Positions 33,882 through 43,671 of a DNA stretch of 64,000 nt are shown here, one piece after another. Position 1 is the first letter of the stretch; every line of letters starts with the position of its first letter. The notes below the pieces were generated by a model, which ran no database searches, was not told the DNA's origin, and saw only the letters and a program-made list of their open reading frames with translations. The translations under genes and the position numbers were made by a program. Source of the DNA: Roseibium sp. (GTDB lineage: Bacteria > Pseudomonadota > Alphaproteobacteria > Rhizobiales > Stappiaceae); assembly GCA_017643925.1 (NCBI GenBank), contig JAEPML010000012.1:1-64000 (forward strand), in the 5' to 3' direction.

Positions 33882-34777
33882 AGCGTTCTGGCCGCAACGG
33901 TTTCGCGCGCCTTGTCCCGATAGGCCTTCTCGATCTCGGCGGCAAAGGCACGCGCGGCCGTGCTGATGTAACCACGTGGCGGGAACACGGCATAAATGCT
34001 GAACGTCTCCCCCTCCCGAGGAAGGATGTGCTCAAGCCGTCCTGTTTCCAGATCCGCGTTGACAAAGATCTCCGGAAGGTAGGCAACACCAAGACCTGCG
34101 ACCGCAAGATCGCGAATGATTTCACCATCGCTGACTTCCGCCGGGCCGCTCACCATCTTGCCATTCAGGATCGGCCAACGGGCTCCAAAGGCCGGCACCG
34201 TGTCCACAAGGCAGGGATAGCCAGTCAACGCGTCCAGCGATTGAGGGCGCCCCTGAGCTTCCAGAAATTCCGGCGACGCCACCAGGATGGAACGTAACTC
34301 GCAGATCTTGCGTGCCACCAGCCTGCTGTCTTCCAACTCTCCGATCCTGATGGCAAGATCCATGCGTTCGGACATCAGGTCGACCACCTTGTTTGTGGTA
34401 TCCAGTTTCAGCACGACCTCAGGATAGTCCGCCAGAAATCCCGGAATGATTGGAGAAACCACCTGCCGGGCCACAATACCCGACAATGTCACCCTCAAGG
34501 GTCCCCTTGGTGTTCCTGAATGTTCGTCGGCTTCGTCCTTGAGCGCATGAATGTCGCTCAGGATCTCGATGCAGCGAGGCAGATATCGCTCACCCAGATC
34601 TGTCAGAGACACATGCCGGGTCGAGCGGCGCACCAAAGCCTGGCCGATCCAGTTTTCCAGGTCATTCAGCAGTCTCGTTGCGCTGGGTGCCGAAACGCCG
34701 ACTTTCCGCCCTGCGGCAGCCAGACTGCCTTCCCTGGCAACGGCCACGAACAATTGCATCGAGCGCGTCAGATCCAT
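33878..34777 (-). CDS. LysR-family regulator divergent from the MFS exporter
   Basis: A 299-residue LysR regulator (MDLTRSMQLFVAVAREGSLA start; helix-turn-helix about 15-60; effector domain with DLAIRIGELEDSRL). It belongs to the same broad subgroup as the CrgA-like regulators. Divergent from the Bcr/CflA transporter gene with a 156-base gap, so it is the probable regulator of that exporter. Confidence 0.87.
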   Translation of the reverse strand: MDLTRSMQLFVAVAREGSLAAAGRKVGVSAPSATRLLNDLENWIGQALVRRSTRHVSLTDLGERYLPRCIEILSDIHALKDEADEHSGTPRGPLRVTLSGIVARQVVSPIIPGFLADYPEVVLKLDTTNKVVDLMSERMDLAIRIGELEDSRLVARKICELRSILVASPEFLEAQGRPQSLDALTGYPCLVDTVPAFGARWPILNGKMVSGPAEVSDGEIIRDLAVAGLGVAYLPEIFVNADLETGRLEHILPREGETFSIYAVFPPRGYISTAARAFAAEIEKAYRDKARETVAARTL

Positions 34778-34825
34778 ACTTTATTCCGTTTTTCAAAATA
34801 ATGTCTTTCAATCTTTACATATACC

Positions 34826-34838
34826 TTCGAATATCGAA
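34826..34838. promoter_or_regulatory. Palindrome in the lysR/MFS intergenic region
   Basis: TTCGA-ATA-TCGAA between the divergent LysR and MFS genes. It is a candidate LysR site, although the spacing is short and AT-rich DNA around it offers alternatives. Confidence 0.3.
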
Positions 34839-34933
34839 ATTACCTAGATCTGATCCGCCGGACCGAGAAGGCCCGGAAAGGGCACGCCCGGCAGTACCGG
34901 CCGACCCTTTGCAGCTGAATTTCAAGTTTTCAG

Positions 34934-36163
34934 ATGAACTCGGAACACGCCGGAGAAGAGATGACCCGATCACGCGCTCGCACTGTTATGTTTGTCGCCG
35001 TTCTTGGCCTGGTCTTCACGCTCGCTCCCTTTGCGATCGACCTCTACCTGCCGGCCCTGCCGACGATGGCAATTGGTTTGAACACCTCTATCGACGGGAT
35101 TGAACTCTCCGTGGCGGTTTTTCTCTTGGGCTTCGCCCTGGGTCAGCTCCTTCTCGGACCCGTTTCGGACATTTATGGCCGCAAACGCGTCCTTGTTCTG
35201 GGTATTTCGGTCTTTGTCCCGGCGACGGTCATGATTGCCCGCACGACGTCGATGGAAGCCCTGCTTTTCTGGCGCGCGATACAGGCACTTGGCGGCGGGG
35301 CTTCGGTCGCCGTTTTTCCCCTTGTACGAGATCGCTTTGACGACAAGGCGAGTGCGCAGATCATCTCCTACATCATGGCCCTCGTGCTGATTGCACCTGT
35401 TGTTGCTCCCCTGATCGGCAGCTACATCCTGACCTGGTTCGGCTGGCAAGCGATCTTCTGGGTTCTCGCCGCGATTGGCGCCCTCGCCCTGATTTCGACC
35501 TTTCTTGCAATCGAGGAGACATCAGACCGGAAGGACCACGCGACCAGCACAGGCGTCTTTTCGAAATTTGGTCGCGTGCTGCGTGAACCGCGGATCGTAT
35601 TCGCGATCCTCGCCGGCGCGTCTGCTTTCGCGGGCCTCTTTGCTTTCATCTCCGGCGCGCCCTACGTCTACATCACCTATTTCGGCGTTTCTCCGGAGCA
35701 ATTCGGCTTTCTGATGGGGGCCAATGCGGCCGCCATGATCCTTGCCAATATCGCAAATGCCCGGCTTTTGGCCGATACGCAGCCTGTCCTGAAAATGATT
35801 GTCGGTGCCGTGGTCATGTGCCTGTCGGTGGTCTTTGCGCTGGCCGTCGCGCAACTGGACTTGGGCCTCGCTCCACTCGTACTGTCCGTCGCCATTTTCT
35901 TCGGTGCGCTGGCGCTGGTTGAGACCAACGCAATCCTGGCCGCACTGTCTGTGATGCCCTCCGAGAACGGCACGGTCTCGGCCATCAATGGCGCATTGAT
36001 GTTCGGCGTCGGAGCCATCGCCTCCTTTGCAGTCGGAATATTGCCCTCGACAGATGAGCGACCGGTCCTGCTGGTTCTGATGGCAAGTGCCATTGCGGCC
36101 TTGATCTGCGCGTGTCTTCTTGCACGAAAGCGGGTTGCCAGCTCGGGCTTGACCGCCACCTAG
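34934..36163 (+). CDS. Bcr/CflA-family multidrug efflux transporter
   Basis: A 409-residue MFS transporter with 12 predicted membrane segments. PFAIDLYLPALPTMA in helix 1, GQLLLGPVSDIYGRKRVLVLG between helices 2 and 3 and the motif-C-like FWRAIQALGGGASVAVFP are diagnostic of the Bcr/CflA drug exporters. Transcribed divergently from a LysR gene and convergent with the next LysR, overlapping it by 4 bases. Confidence 0.9.
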   Translation: MNSEHAGEEMTRSRARTVMFVAVLGLVFTLAPFAIDLYLPALPTMAIGLNTSIDGIELSVAVFLLGFALGQLLLGPVSDIYGRKRVLVLGISVFVPATVMIARTTSMEALLFWRAIQALGGGASVAVFPLVRDRFDDKASAQIISYIMALVLIAPVVAPLIGSYILTWFGWQAIFWVLAAIGALALISTFLAIEETSDRKDHATSTGVFSKFGRVLREPRIVFAILAGASAFAGLFAFISGAPYVYITYFGVSPEQFGFLMGANAAAMILANIANARLLADTQPVLKMIVGAVVMCLSVVFALAVAQLDLGLAPLVLSVAIFFGALALVETNAILAALSVMPSENGTVSAINGALMFGVGAIASFAVGILPSTDERPVLLVLMASAIAALICACLLARKRVASSGLTAT

Positions 36164-37050
36164 AGTTTTTCTGAAATCAGGAATTCGACCAGTGTCTTGG
36201 GCAGCTTCGCAAAGCCCGTCGTGTCCCGGTAGACAATTTCAAGCGACCGCTCGGCCCAGGCGTCACTGAGTGGCACCATTTCCAGTTCGGACGCCTGCAG
36301 GTAGGGATGCACTGCGCCTTCCGGCAGCACCGAGATACCGAGCCCGGCCTGCACCATCCGGCGCACCCCGTCGAAACTCATGACTTCAACACGCGTTCGG
36401 ATCGGCAGTCCGAGTTCCTCTGCCCGCGCCGACAGGAAGGCCTGGATCGAGCTGCCCAGCTGAAGCGACACCATGTCTTCGAACAGGATGTCCTGGAAGC
36501 CGACTTTCTGCCGTTCGATCACCTTGTGTCCCTTGGGCGCCAGCACGACCAGCCTGTCTTTGCGATAGGTGACTTGCTTCAGACCATCCTGGTGTGTCAG
36601 GCCCGAGATGATCCCGAAATCGGCATGGTCTGTCCGCACCATGCTGAGGATGTCTTCGCTGACAAGTTCCACCAGCTTGATCCTGACTTCCGGATGCTGC
36701 TCCTGGAATTCCGCCAGGTCCTCGGGCAGGAACTGTGTAATGGCCGACGTATTGGCAGCTATCCGGATGGTTCCCTTTTGGCCCCTGGCATAGTCGCTCA
36801 AGGCGGCGTCCATGCGCCCGACTTCAGCCGTGATCGATCGGGCATATTTTCGCAGTTCCTGCCCGGCCGGTGTCAGCTCGACACCCCGTTGCTTTCGGTA
36901 AAAGAGTGGTGTTCCGACAGTATCTTCCAGCTCGGAGATCCGCCGGCTGACAGCCGAGGCGGCAATGTTCTGCACTTCTGCCGCCTTGGCGATGCTGCCC
37001 AGACTTGCGACCGCCAGAAAGAGAGACAGGCTGTAGAGATCGTAATGCAC
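36160..37050 (-). CDS. LysR-family regulator of the sugar-acid cluster
   Basis: A 296-residue LysR regulator: helix-turn-helix at about 15-60 (VASLGSIAKAAEVQNIAASA), then GTPLFYRKQRGVELTPAG, effector domain from about 90. It lies downstream of the lactonase gene on the same strand with a 69-base gap and is likely co-transcribed, or read from its own promoter, with the TctCBA/dehydratase operon, which it may control. Confidence 0.87.
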   Translation of the reverse strand: MHYDLYSLSLFLAVASLGSIAKAAEVQNIAASAVSRRISELEDTVGTPLFYRKQRGVELTPAGQELRKYARSITAEVGRMDAALSDYARGQKGTIRIAANTSAITQFLPEDLAEFQEQHPEVRIKLVELVSEDILSMVRTDHADFGIISGLTHQDGLKQVTYRKDRLVVLAPKGHKVIERQKVGFQDILFEDMVSLQLGSSIQAFLSARAEELGLPIRTRVEVMSFDGVRRMVQAGLGISVLPEGAVHPYLQASELEMVPLSDAWAERSLEIVYRDTTGFAKLPKTLVEFLISEKL

Positions 37051-37119
37051 CTGGATCGAGTTCCCTTCCGGTCATGATGGCTGGACATTGAAAAAGTCTA
37101 CTGCGGGCAAGGCATCAGC

Positions 37120-38124
37120 TCAAAATGGCTCTCCCCACAGCGGCACATCAACATGCCAATGAACCGGCAGGCGCCCACCGACAGGCGCGGGAAGAACGGG
37201 CAATTGTGCTCCGAGCAGGTTACCACACACCAGCTTGTCCAGACGGTCTCCGAAAAAGGCACAGCTCGAGATATTGCGCAGCGTCCTGGTTGGTACGGTA
37301 TCGAAATGCGGTCGTCCCATGACGCCGTCATCCAGTGCCTTCTCGACCTCGGACACCCAATCGGCATCCCGCTCGCTGATGACGACCGAAAACATACCTT
37401 CAGGGCTGATCCGGAACAGCTCGTTCGATACGATGCAGGAAGCCAGCAATCCGCCTTCGCCATCGAGTTCGATCCCATCCACGAACGCCCCCTTGGGCAG
37501 CTGCACGAAATCCTCTTTCTCACCGGCAATGCCATCGCGTGAAAGCGGTACCCGGCTCACCTTCTGGGCGAACGTTTCGGCCACATAGAGCCAGCCGCGC
37601 TCGAAATCGAGGCAGATTTCGTTCGTGTAGTGCAGATCATCCAGGACGATCCGCATCTCGCCATCCTCGATCATGCCGACATAACCATTCATGACATTGC
37701 GCCGATAGGCCAGCGATCGGGGTGAGAAGCTAGACGAGACCGTGAACCACACCCGGCCAAATGGGTCGAGACAGACATAGTTGACAGGTGGTGGCGTGCC
37801 TTCGGCCGCACAGGAATGGAACAGGCTGACGCCGGTCCGATCCAGTTTCAGCAATCCACCGGCATCGGAGATATTTGCAATCAGGAAACTGCCATCAGGC
37901 CTCAGGGCAATGCCGTTCGGAACAATCGGTATCCCGTCATGCTCCGTGTGACCTGCCAGATAGTATTGCGTCCCGTCCGGACAGATACGCACCACCCCGC
38001 GGCTTTTATGGGAAACAAAGACATCCCCGGAACGTGTTGCCAAAACGGATTCCGGTCGGGACAGGCCGTGCCCCAGGAAATCCAGATCTTCCAGACCCAC
38101 GCGTTTCTCCATTTCGTCGAGCAT
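37120..38124 (-). CDS. SMP-30/gluconolactonase-like protein
   Basis: A 334-residue beta-propeller of the SMP-30/gluconolactonase/LRE-like family. Repeats such as PESVLATRSGDVFVSHKSRG and GIALRPDGSFLIANISDAGG contain the metal-binding and propeller motifs; NEICLDFERGWLYVAETFAQ is the conserved late blade. It probably opens a sugar-acid lactone. Its ATG overlaps the stop of the upstream oxidoreductase gene (TAATG), so translation is coupled. Confidence 0.82.
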   Translation of the reverse strand: MLDEMEKRVGLEDLDFLGHGLSRPESVLATRSGDVFVSHKSRGVVRICPDGTQYYLAGHTEHDGIPIVPNGIALRPDGSFLIANISDAGGLLKLDRTGVSLFHSCAAEGTPPPVNYVCLDPFGRVWFTVSSSFSPRSLAYRRNVMNGYVGMIEDGEMRIVLDDLHYTNEICLDFERGWLYVAETFAQKVSRVPLSRDGIAGEKEDFVQLPKGAFVDGIELDGEGGLLASCIVSNELFRISPEGMFSVVISERDADWVSEVEKALDDGVMGRPHFDTVPTRTLRNISSCAFFGDRLDKLVCGNLLGAQLPVLPAPVGGRLPVHWHVDVPLWGEPF

Positions 38125-39485
38125 TATCGCACCTCCTCGTTTCCGTCCGACAGATGCAGTCCCTCGATCTCCTTTCGCAGCCGGAAGGCCTCATTGTCGA
38201 TAGCCGGATCAACATCCTCCCAACGGACCGGCGACCCCGCCTTCACGGCGCGAACCAGTCTGATGCCGTGTGCAAGTCCAAGCGGCAGCAGACCCTGTTT
38301 CAGCGATCTGGCAGCCGGGACGAGGCCACCGGAAACGGTAAAGCCTCCTTCGCCGTCCAGAAGCTCTCCCGGCGCCAGATCGCGCTTGGCGATTGCGGCG
38401 ACATCGGCACGGAATTCTGCGGGAACTCCCGTTGCCTCGTCCCGCAACGCCAGCGAGGCAACTGAATAGGCCAGCTCAAGCCCGATCAGATGCCAGCGTT
38501 TGTAATTGCACATGTATCGGCCGCTCTCATCCGTCACGACCTTGTATTCCTCGAAACAGTTTCTCAGATACTCTGTATCCCCTTCAAAACAGACCCAGAC
38601 GCCCTTGCGGATGTCATGCGGGATCTGCGAGCCGTCCCGCGTCAGGCAGGAGGCCACCTCGACCATGCCCTTGCGTTCCAGCACCCCCCCTTCGGATTTG
38701 GGACGCATCAGGTTCGGGATGTCGTCTATGCCACCGGGTGGAAACAGCAAGCCGTTTTCGGGAGCATCCAGACCGGCGGCATTTGCGATTGCCGCCGACT
38801 CGATTGCTGGCTTGGAGCCGTCCAGAAATGCGTTGAACATCTTCGGATTGAGGCGACCGCGTTCAGCCTGTTCCCGCGTCAGGCCCCAGTGATCCCACAC
38901 CGTGTCCGGAGTGGATTGCCTGTAATGCGGCAACCACTTGTGACCCCGACCCGCTGCAACGACCTTGAACCCGCACGTCCGTGCCCAATCGACCAGTTCG
39001 CATGCCAGCGCCGGTTGATCCCCATAGGCCATGGAATACTTGACGCCGGAGCTGGCGGCCCGGCGCGACAGGCCCACACCGCAAAAGGCATCCGCCTCGA
39101 CGGTCACGTTGATGACATCCTTGCCTTCCTCGAAGGCCCGCAGGCAATGACGGACCGCGGCAACGGGATTGCCGGTACATTCGATGACAATGTCGATCTG
39201 TGGACAGGCAACCAGTGCCTCCCAGTCGTCACCGATATAGGTCCTGCCCGTTCTTGCGGCTTCCGCAAGCGAAGACTGACAAACCTGCTCTGCCGACCAC
39301 CCGACAAGCTCCATGTTCGACAGCGCATTGTCCGGCACGAGGTCCACGACACCGATCAGGTGAATACCCGGCAAACGAAGGGCCTGGGCCAGGAACATGG
39401 TCCCGAACTTCCCGGCACCGATCATGCCGATGCGGATGGGATCGTCACGTTCCCCGCGCTCAAGCAATTGACGATAAAGATTCAT
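38124..39485 (-). CDS. COG4091-type NAD(P) oxidoreductase with SAF domain (DRL-like)
   Basis: A 453-residue enzyme. The N-terminal Rossmann fold has IGMIGAGKFGTMFLAQA (about 18-34). CTGNPVAAVRHCLRAFEEGK is typical of the homoserine-dehydrogenase-like group, and a C-terminal SAF-like domain (about 365-440; KRDLAPGELLDGEGGFTV) follows. The COG4091 group includes Brucella DRL, an alternative DXP reductoisomerase, but most members are uncharacterised. The operon with lactonase, dehydratase and hydroxyacid dehydrogenase favours a role in sugar or polyol catabolism rather than isoprenoid synthesis. Confidence 0.8.
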   Translation of the reverse strand: MNLYRQLLERGERDDPIRIGMIGAGKFGTMFLAQALRLPGIHLIGVVDLVPDNALSNMELVGWSAEQVCQSSLAEAARTGRTYIGDDWEALVACPQIDIVIECTGNPVAAVRHCLRAFEEGKDVINVTVEADAFCGVGLSRRAASSGVKYSMAYGDQPALACELVDWARTCGFKVVAAGRGHKWLPHYRQSTPDTVWDHWGLTREQAERGRLNPKMFNAFLDGSKPAIESAAIANAAGLDAPENGLLFPPGGIDDIPNLMRPKSEGGVLERKGMVEVASCLTRDGSQIPHDIRKGVWVCFEGDTEYLRNCFEEYKVVTDESGRYMCNYKRWHLIGLELAYSVASLALRDEATGVPAEFRADVAAIAKRDLAPGELLDGEGGFTVSGGLVPAARSLKQGLLPLGLAHGIRLVRAVKAGSPVRWEDVDPAIDNEAFRLRKEIEGLHLSDGNEEVR

Positions 39486-41221
39486 TCAACATCCTCCCGG
39501 TCGAACGCACTACTTTGCCGGGATTGGGTCTCGCCCTCGCATGTCAGGAAATCGAAATCGCAGCCTTCCGGAGCCTGATTGACCGTCCGGTGGAAAAGCG
39601 CCTGGTAGCCGCGCTGTGGTTCGACTGCAGGTTTCCAGCTGGACAGGCGTTTCTCGATTTCGCCTTGGTCGACCAGCAGTTCAAGTCGCTTGTCCCTGAC
39701 CGAAAGCCGGATCCGGTCGCCGCTCCGAACAATGGCAAGTGGCCCGCCGACGGCGGCCTCCGGCGAAATATGAAGGGCAATGGTTCCGAACGCTGTTCCC
39801 GACATTCTGGCATCGGAAATCCGGACCATGTCTTTGACGCCCCTTTTCGCCAGCTTCTGCGGGATTGGCAGGTAACCGGCCTCGGGCATGCCGGCCCCGA
39901 CCGGACCCGCATTCTTCAGGACCAGGATATCATCGGCTTCCACGTCCAGATCCGGATCGTCGATACGGTTTGCCAGGTCTTCCAGGTTTTCAAAAACAAC
40001 GGCCCTGCCTTCCGCTTCAAAAAGCGAGGGGGTCGCAGCCGCGCGTTTGAAGATGGCTCCGTCCGGTGCAAGGTTGCCCGAAAGCGCAATCAGGCCACCA
40101 ACCGGCGACACTGGACTTTCAAAGCTGTAGATATATTTCCGGTCCACCCATTCCAAAGGCTCGTCCAGACGTTCTTTCAGCGTTCCACCGAGAATGTCTT
40201 TGGTGTCCAGGTGCAGGAGATCCTTCAATTCCCTCAAGACTGCCCCCACTCCACCAGCGGCGTGGAAGTCCTCCATGTAGCCCTCGCCGACGGGTTTCAG
40301 ATTGACCAGGACCGGGGTTTCGTCGGAAATCACATTGAGGCGCTCGGGAGAGATCGAAATCCCCAAACGGCCGGCAACCGCAGCCAGATGGACAACGGCG
40401 TTGGTTGACCCGCTCACGGCCATCAGGACCCGAAGTGCGTTTTCAACCGACTTCTGAGTGATGAGTTCGCTTGGTCGGATCGGGTCTGCAATCAGTTCCA
40501 CTGCCCGCTTGCCCGACATCTCCGCACAAACCAGTCGGTCGGCCATGACAGCCGGAATGCTGGCGCTTCCCGGGAGAGCGATCCCGAGCACTTCCGATAT
40601 GATGGCCATTGTGCTTGCCGTTCCCATGACGGCACATGTCCCGGCGGTCGCCGCCAAACGTCCTTCGACCAGATCGATCTCCGGCTTGTCGACTTCACCC
40701 GCCCTGTAGCGCCCCCAATAACGGCGGCAATCGGTACAGGCTCCCAGGCGCTCGCCGCGATGGCGGCCAGTCGACATGGCCCCCGTTACCAGCTGGATTG
40801 CTGGAATGTCAGCGGACGCAGCTCCCATCAGCTGCGCGGGCACGGTCTTGTCACAGCCCCCGACCAGAACCACGGCATCCATGGGCTGCGCCCGCACCAT
40901 TTCCTCGGTATCCATCGCCATGAGATTGCGAAACATCATGCTCGTGGGTTTGAGGAATGGTTCGCACAGCGACGTTGTCGGGAAGGTCAGTGGCAGGCCG
41001 CCAGCCGCTAACACGCCGCGGGAAACGGCATCAACCAGCTCCGGCACTGTGCGATGACAATTGTTGAAACCTGATGGCGTCGACGCAATCCCGACGATGG
41101 GTTTGGCGAGGCTTTCGGTCGAATACCCCATGGAGCGGGCAAAGGACCGTCTCAGAAAAGCGGAAAAGTCCCGGTCACCATAGTTGGTGAGCCCGTTGCG
41201 CATCCCTTTTTCGTCAGACAT
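39482..41221 (-). CDS. IlvD/Edd-family sugar-acid dehydratase
   Basis: A 579-residue Fe-S dehydratase. Cys in GGCDKTVPAQLMGAAS, ACTDCRRYWGRYRAGEV and GTCAVMGTASTMAII match the cluster and active-site motifs of the family, and SGSTNAVVHLAAVAGRLG is conserved. In this family the substrates are sugar acids (arabonate, xylonate, gluconate) or dihydroxy acids; the context with SMP-30 lactonase and beta-hydroxyacid dehydrogenase favours a sugar acid. Overlaps both neighbours by a few bases. Confidence 0.9.
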   Translation of the reverse strand: MSDEKGMRNGLTNYGDRDFSAFLRRSFARSMGYSTESLAKPIVGIASTPSGFNNCHRTVPELVDAVSRGVLAAGGLPLTFPTTSLCEPFLKPTSMMFRNLMAMDTEEMVRAQPMDAVVLVGGCDKTVPAQLMGAASADIPAIQLVTGAMSTGRHRGERLGACTDCRRYWGRYRAGEVDKPEIDLVEGRLAATAGTCAVMGTASTMAIISEVLGIALPGSASIPAVMADRLVCAEMSGKRAVELIADPIRPSELITQKSVENALRVLMAVSGSTNAVVHLAAVAGRLGISISPERLNVISDETPVLVNLKPVGEGYMEDFHAAGGVGAVLRELKDLLHLDTKDILGGTLKERLDEPLEWVDRKYIYSFESPVSPVGGLIALSGNLAPDGAIFKRAAATPSLFEAEGRAVVFENLEDLANRIDDPDLDVEADDILVLKNAGPVGAGMPEAGYLPIPQKLAKRGVKDMVRISDARMSGTAFGTIALHISPEAAVGGPLAIVRSGDRIRLSVRDKRLELLVDQGEIEKRLSSWKPAVEPQRGYQALFHRTVNQAPEGCDFDFLTCEGETQSRQSSAFDREDVE

Positions 41222-42113
41222 CGTTCCCTCCGCCTTGCGCCCGAAACCGGGTCTTCAGAAGGTCCTCGAAAACAAGGACCATGGCGCCCTTGTCCTTGTC
41301 GCCATGACCTTCCAGGAGCGCCCGCTGATAGGTCGCGGTCGCGGCTGCCAGAACCGGTGTCGGCACGAGGTGGCGCGCGGAAAGTTCGGCCCCGCTGACA
41401 AGGTCCTTGTAGGCATCGCGCATCGGATAACCGTTGCTGAAATTGCCGTTCAGGATGTGCGGCACGAAGAATTCGGACGCATAGCTTCGGCCCGTGCCTG
41501 AATTTACGACCGACGCAATCTTTTCGCTGTTCAGTCCGAGCTTGGCGGATATCGGCAGGATCTCGGCAAGCGCAGCCATGTTGATGTCGAACAGGAGTTG
41601 GTTGATCAGCTTGGTCAACTGACCGCTTCCGACAGGCCCCATATGCAACACGTTCGACGCCATGGTTTCAAACACCGGCAAGAGGTCTTTGATGTCCCCC
41701 GCCTCGCCACCGCACATCATCGTGAGCGTGCCATCCTCGGCACGCGACTGCATGCCGGATACCGGTGCATCGATGAAGCGATATCCGGAGGCGTTCAAGG
41801 CGTCGGCCAGCTCCAGTGTCGCATTGTATTCCACCGTGCTCGTATCGACGATCGTCGCGCCCGATTTCAGCAAGGTTCCAAGCCCGTCCTCGGCCAACAG
41901 GACTTTTCGAAGAATGTCTGCCGACGGCAGGCTCAGGAAGACGCAATCGCACGAAGCAAGCTCTTCAAGGCTCTCCGCAAGGACAAGGGAGAGCGGTGCG
42001 TCTTCGGGCAACAGCACCGGGCGGGCGTCGAAGGCCAGAACCTTGTGCTGCCTCGCCAGGTTCAGGGCCATGGGTTTGCCCATCTGGCCAAGCCCCACAA
42101 ATCCAAACAACAT
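41214..42113 (-). CDS. Beta-hydroxyacid dehydrogenase (HIBADH/GarR family)
   Basis: A 299-residue NAD(P)-dependent enzyme: FVGLGQMGKPMALNLAR is the nucleotide-binding motif, FIDAPVSGMQSRAEDGTLTM the substrate motif, and GSGQLTKLINQLL holds the catalytic Lys. The start at 42113 (MLFGFVG) has the normal family length. It would reduce or oxidise a 3-hydroxy acid or tartronate-semialdehyde-like intermediate from the dehydratase. Overlaps the dehydratase by 8 bases. Confidence 0.9.
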   Translation of the reverse strand: MLFGFVGLGQMGKPMALNLARQHKVLAFDARPVLLPEDAPLSLVLAESLEELASCDCVFLSLPSADILRKVLLAEDGLGTLLKSGATIVDTSTVEYNATLELADALNASGYRFIDAPVSGMQSRAEDGTLTMMCGGEAGDIKDLLPVFETMASNVLHMGPVGSGQLTKLINQLLFDINMAALAEILPISAKLGLNSEKIASVVNSGTGRSYASEFFVPHILNGNFSNGYPMRDAYKDLVSGAELSARHLVPTPVLAAATATYQRALLEGHGDKDKGAMVLVFEDLLKTRFRAQGGGNDV

Positions 42114-42153
42114 CTGATTTCCTTTTCGGGTTCGATGCAAACTCATGTCTCGC

Positions 42154-43668
42154 TCAGTCCTCGATCAGCTCAAGCCGCCCATTGTCCCGCTTCCAGAGGA
42201 AAAAGGACAGGATCAGGAAGAGCGCCGAAACAGCGTAGAGGCTGGCGGCAATCGGGCTCTCGACGAGAATTTGATACTCCCCGCCCGAGATCGACAATGC
42301 CCGGCGCAGGTTGTTTTCCATGTCACCGGCCAGCAGCAGGCCAAGGACGACCGGCACCAGCGAGAATTCGCATTTGCGCAGAATGTAGCCGATCAGGCCG
42401 AACACGATCATGGTGATCATCTGGAACGGACTGTGGCTGATGGAATAGACACCAACGAAGCTGATGCTCGCGACCAGTGGCAACAGGATCCAGACCGGAA
42501 CCGTCAACACACGCGTGAACAGCGAGACCAATGGCACATTCATGATCAGGAGCGTGATATTTGCCAGATAGAGCGAGGCGATCAGTCCCCAGACCAGTTC
42601 CGGGTTCTTTTCGAAGAGCAGAGGTCCGGGCTGCACATTCAGCGAAATCAGCATCGCCAGCAGGACGGCTGTCGTGCCACTGCCGGGAACACCCAGCGAC
42701 AGCATCGGTATCAGCGCTCCTCCGCTCGCGGCATTGTTTCCGGCTTCCGGTGCGGCCACGCCCCGAACATCGCCCTTGCCGAAGGTACCGTTCCGGTTGC
42801 TGATCTGCTTTTCAAAGGAGTAGGAGATCACGGCACCGAGCGATGCACCGGCACCCGGCAGAATTCCGGAAATGAACCCGAGCGCTGATCCGCGCGTGGT
42901 TGCACCCGCGGTTTTCCTGAGCGTCGACAGGCTCGGCAGCTTCGAACTCGCCCCGGTGCTGCCCGCCGGCAGGTTGCTCTTCACGCCGATCTCCAGCAGC
43001 CAGAACAGTTCCGAAAGGGCAAAAAGTCCGATGAGCGCCACGATGGGATCTATGCCGTCATAGAGGTCGAACCAGCCGAATGTGAAACGCGGGACACCGG
43101 AAGCGGGATCGATCCCGATCATCGCGATCATCAGGCCGAGACAGGCCGCGAGCAACGTCTTGCGGGGATCCGCCCCGCCCAGACCGCCAATGGTGATGAA
43201 GGCCAGAACAAAGAGCGCAAAGTAGTCCTCGGGAGCAAAATAGATCGCGGCCTTTGCGAGGAGAGGCGCAAACAGCGTCAGGCCCACCGTTGCGACCGTG
43301 GCCCCGACAAAGGACGCGACCGCCGAGATCGCCAGGGCTTCACCCGCCCTGCCCTTCTGCGTCATCGGGTAGCCGTCGAGCGTGGTCATGATCGCGGGTT
43401 CGTCGCCCGGGATGTTGAGAAGGATCGACGAAATCCGGCCACCGAACATGCAACCGTAATAGACCGCGCTCAGCAGGATCATGGACCCGGTCGCGTCGAG
43501 CCCCAGGGAAAAGGTAAGCGGAATAAGGATCGCCACACCGTTTACGGGACCCAGACCCGGCAAGGAGCCGACAAGGGTTCCGAAAAAGCACCCGATGAGC
43601 AGCAGGCCGATATTGGTCGGACCCAGCGCGATCATCATTCCGTGCAGCAATTGAGACAAGATTTCCAT
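42154..43668 (-). CDS. tctA: Tripartite tricarboxylate transporter large permease, TctA family
   Basis: A 504-residue membrane protein with about 12 segments and the family motifs GLGPVNGVAILIPLTF, SILLNIPGDEPAIMTTLDGY and PGAGASLGAVISYSFEKQ. It forms the secondary transport channel with TctB and receives substrate from TctC. It lies 40 bases upstream of the dehydrogenase gene and 3 bases after tctB. Confidence 0.92.
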   Translation of the reverse strand: MEILSQLLHGMMIALGPTNIGLLLIGCFFGTLVGSLPGLGPVNGVAILIPLTFSLGLDATGSMILLSAVYYGCMFGGRISSILLNIPGDEPAIMTTLDGYPMTQKGRAGEALAISAVASFVGATVATVGLTLFAPLLAKAAIYFAPEDYFALFVLAFITIGGLGGADPRKTLLAACLGLMIAMIGIDPASGVPRFTFGWFDLYDGIDPIVALIGLFALSELFWLLEIGVKSNLPAGSTGASSKLPSLSTLRKTAGATTRGSALGFISGILPGAGASLGAVISYSFEKQISNRNGTFGKGDVRGVAAPEAGNNAASGGALIPMLSLGVPGSGTTAVLLAMLISLNVQPGPLLFEKNPELVWGLIASLYLANITLLIMNVPLVSLFTRVLTVPVWILLPLVASISFVGVYSISHSPFQMITMIVFGLIGYILRKCEFSLVPVVLGLLLAGDMENNLRRALSISGGEYQILVESPIAASLYAVSALFLILSFFLWKRDNGRLELIED

Positions 43669-43671
43669 CGT

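Noticed and set aside
38490..40408. Long plus-strand frames (362 and 402 residues) over the oxidoreductase and dehydratase genes
   Set aside because: Antisense shadows of well-recognised enzymes; Cys/Arg/Pro-rich with no domain signature.
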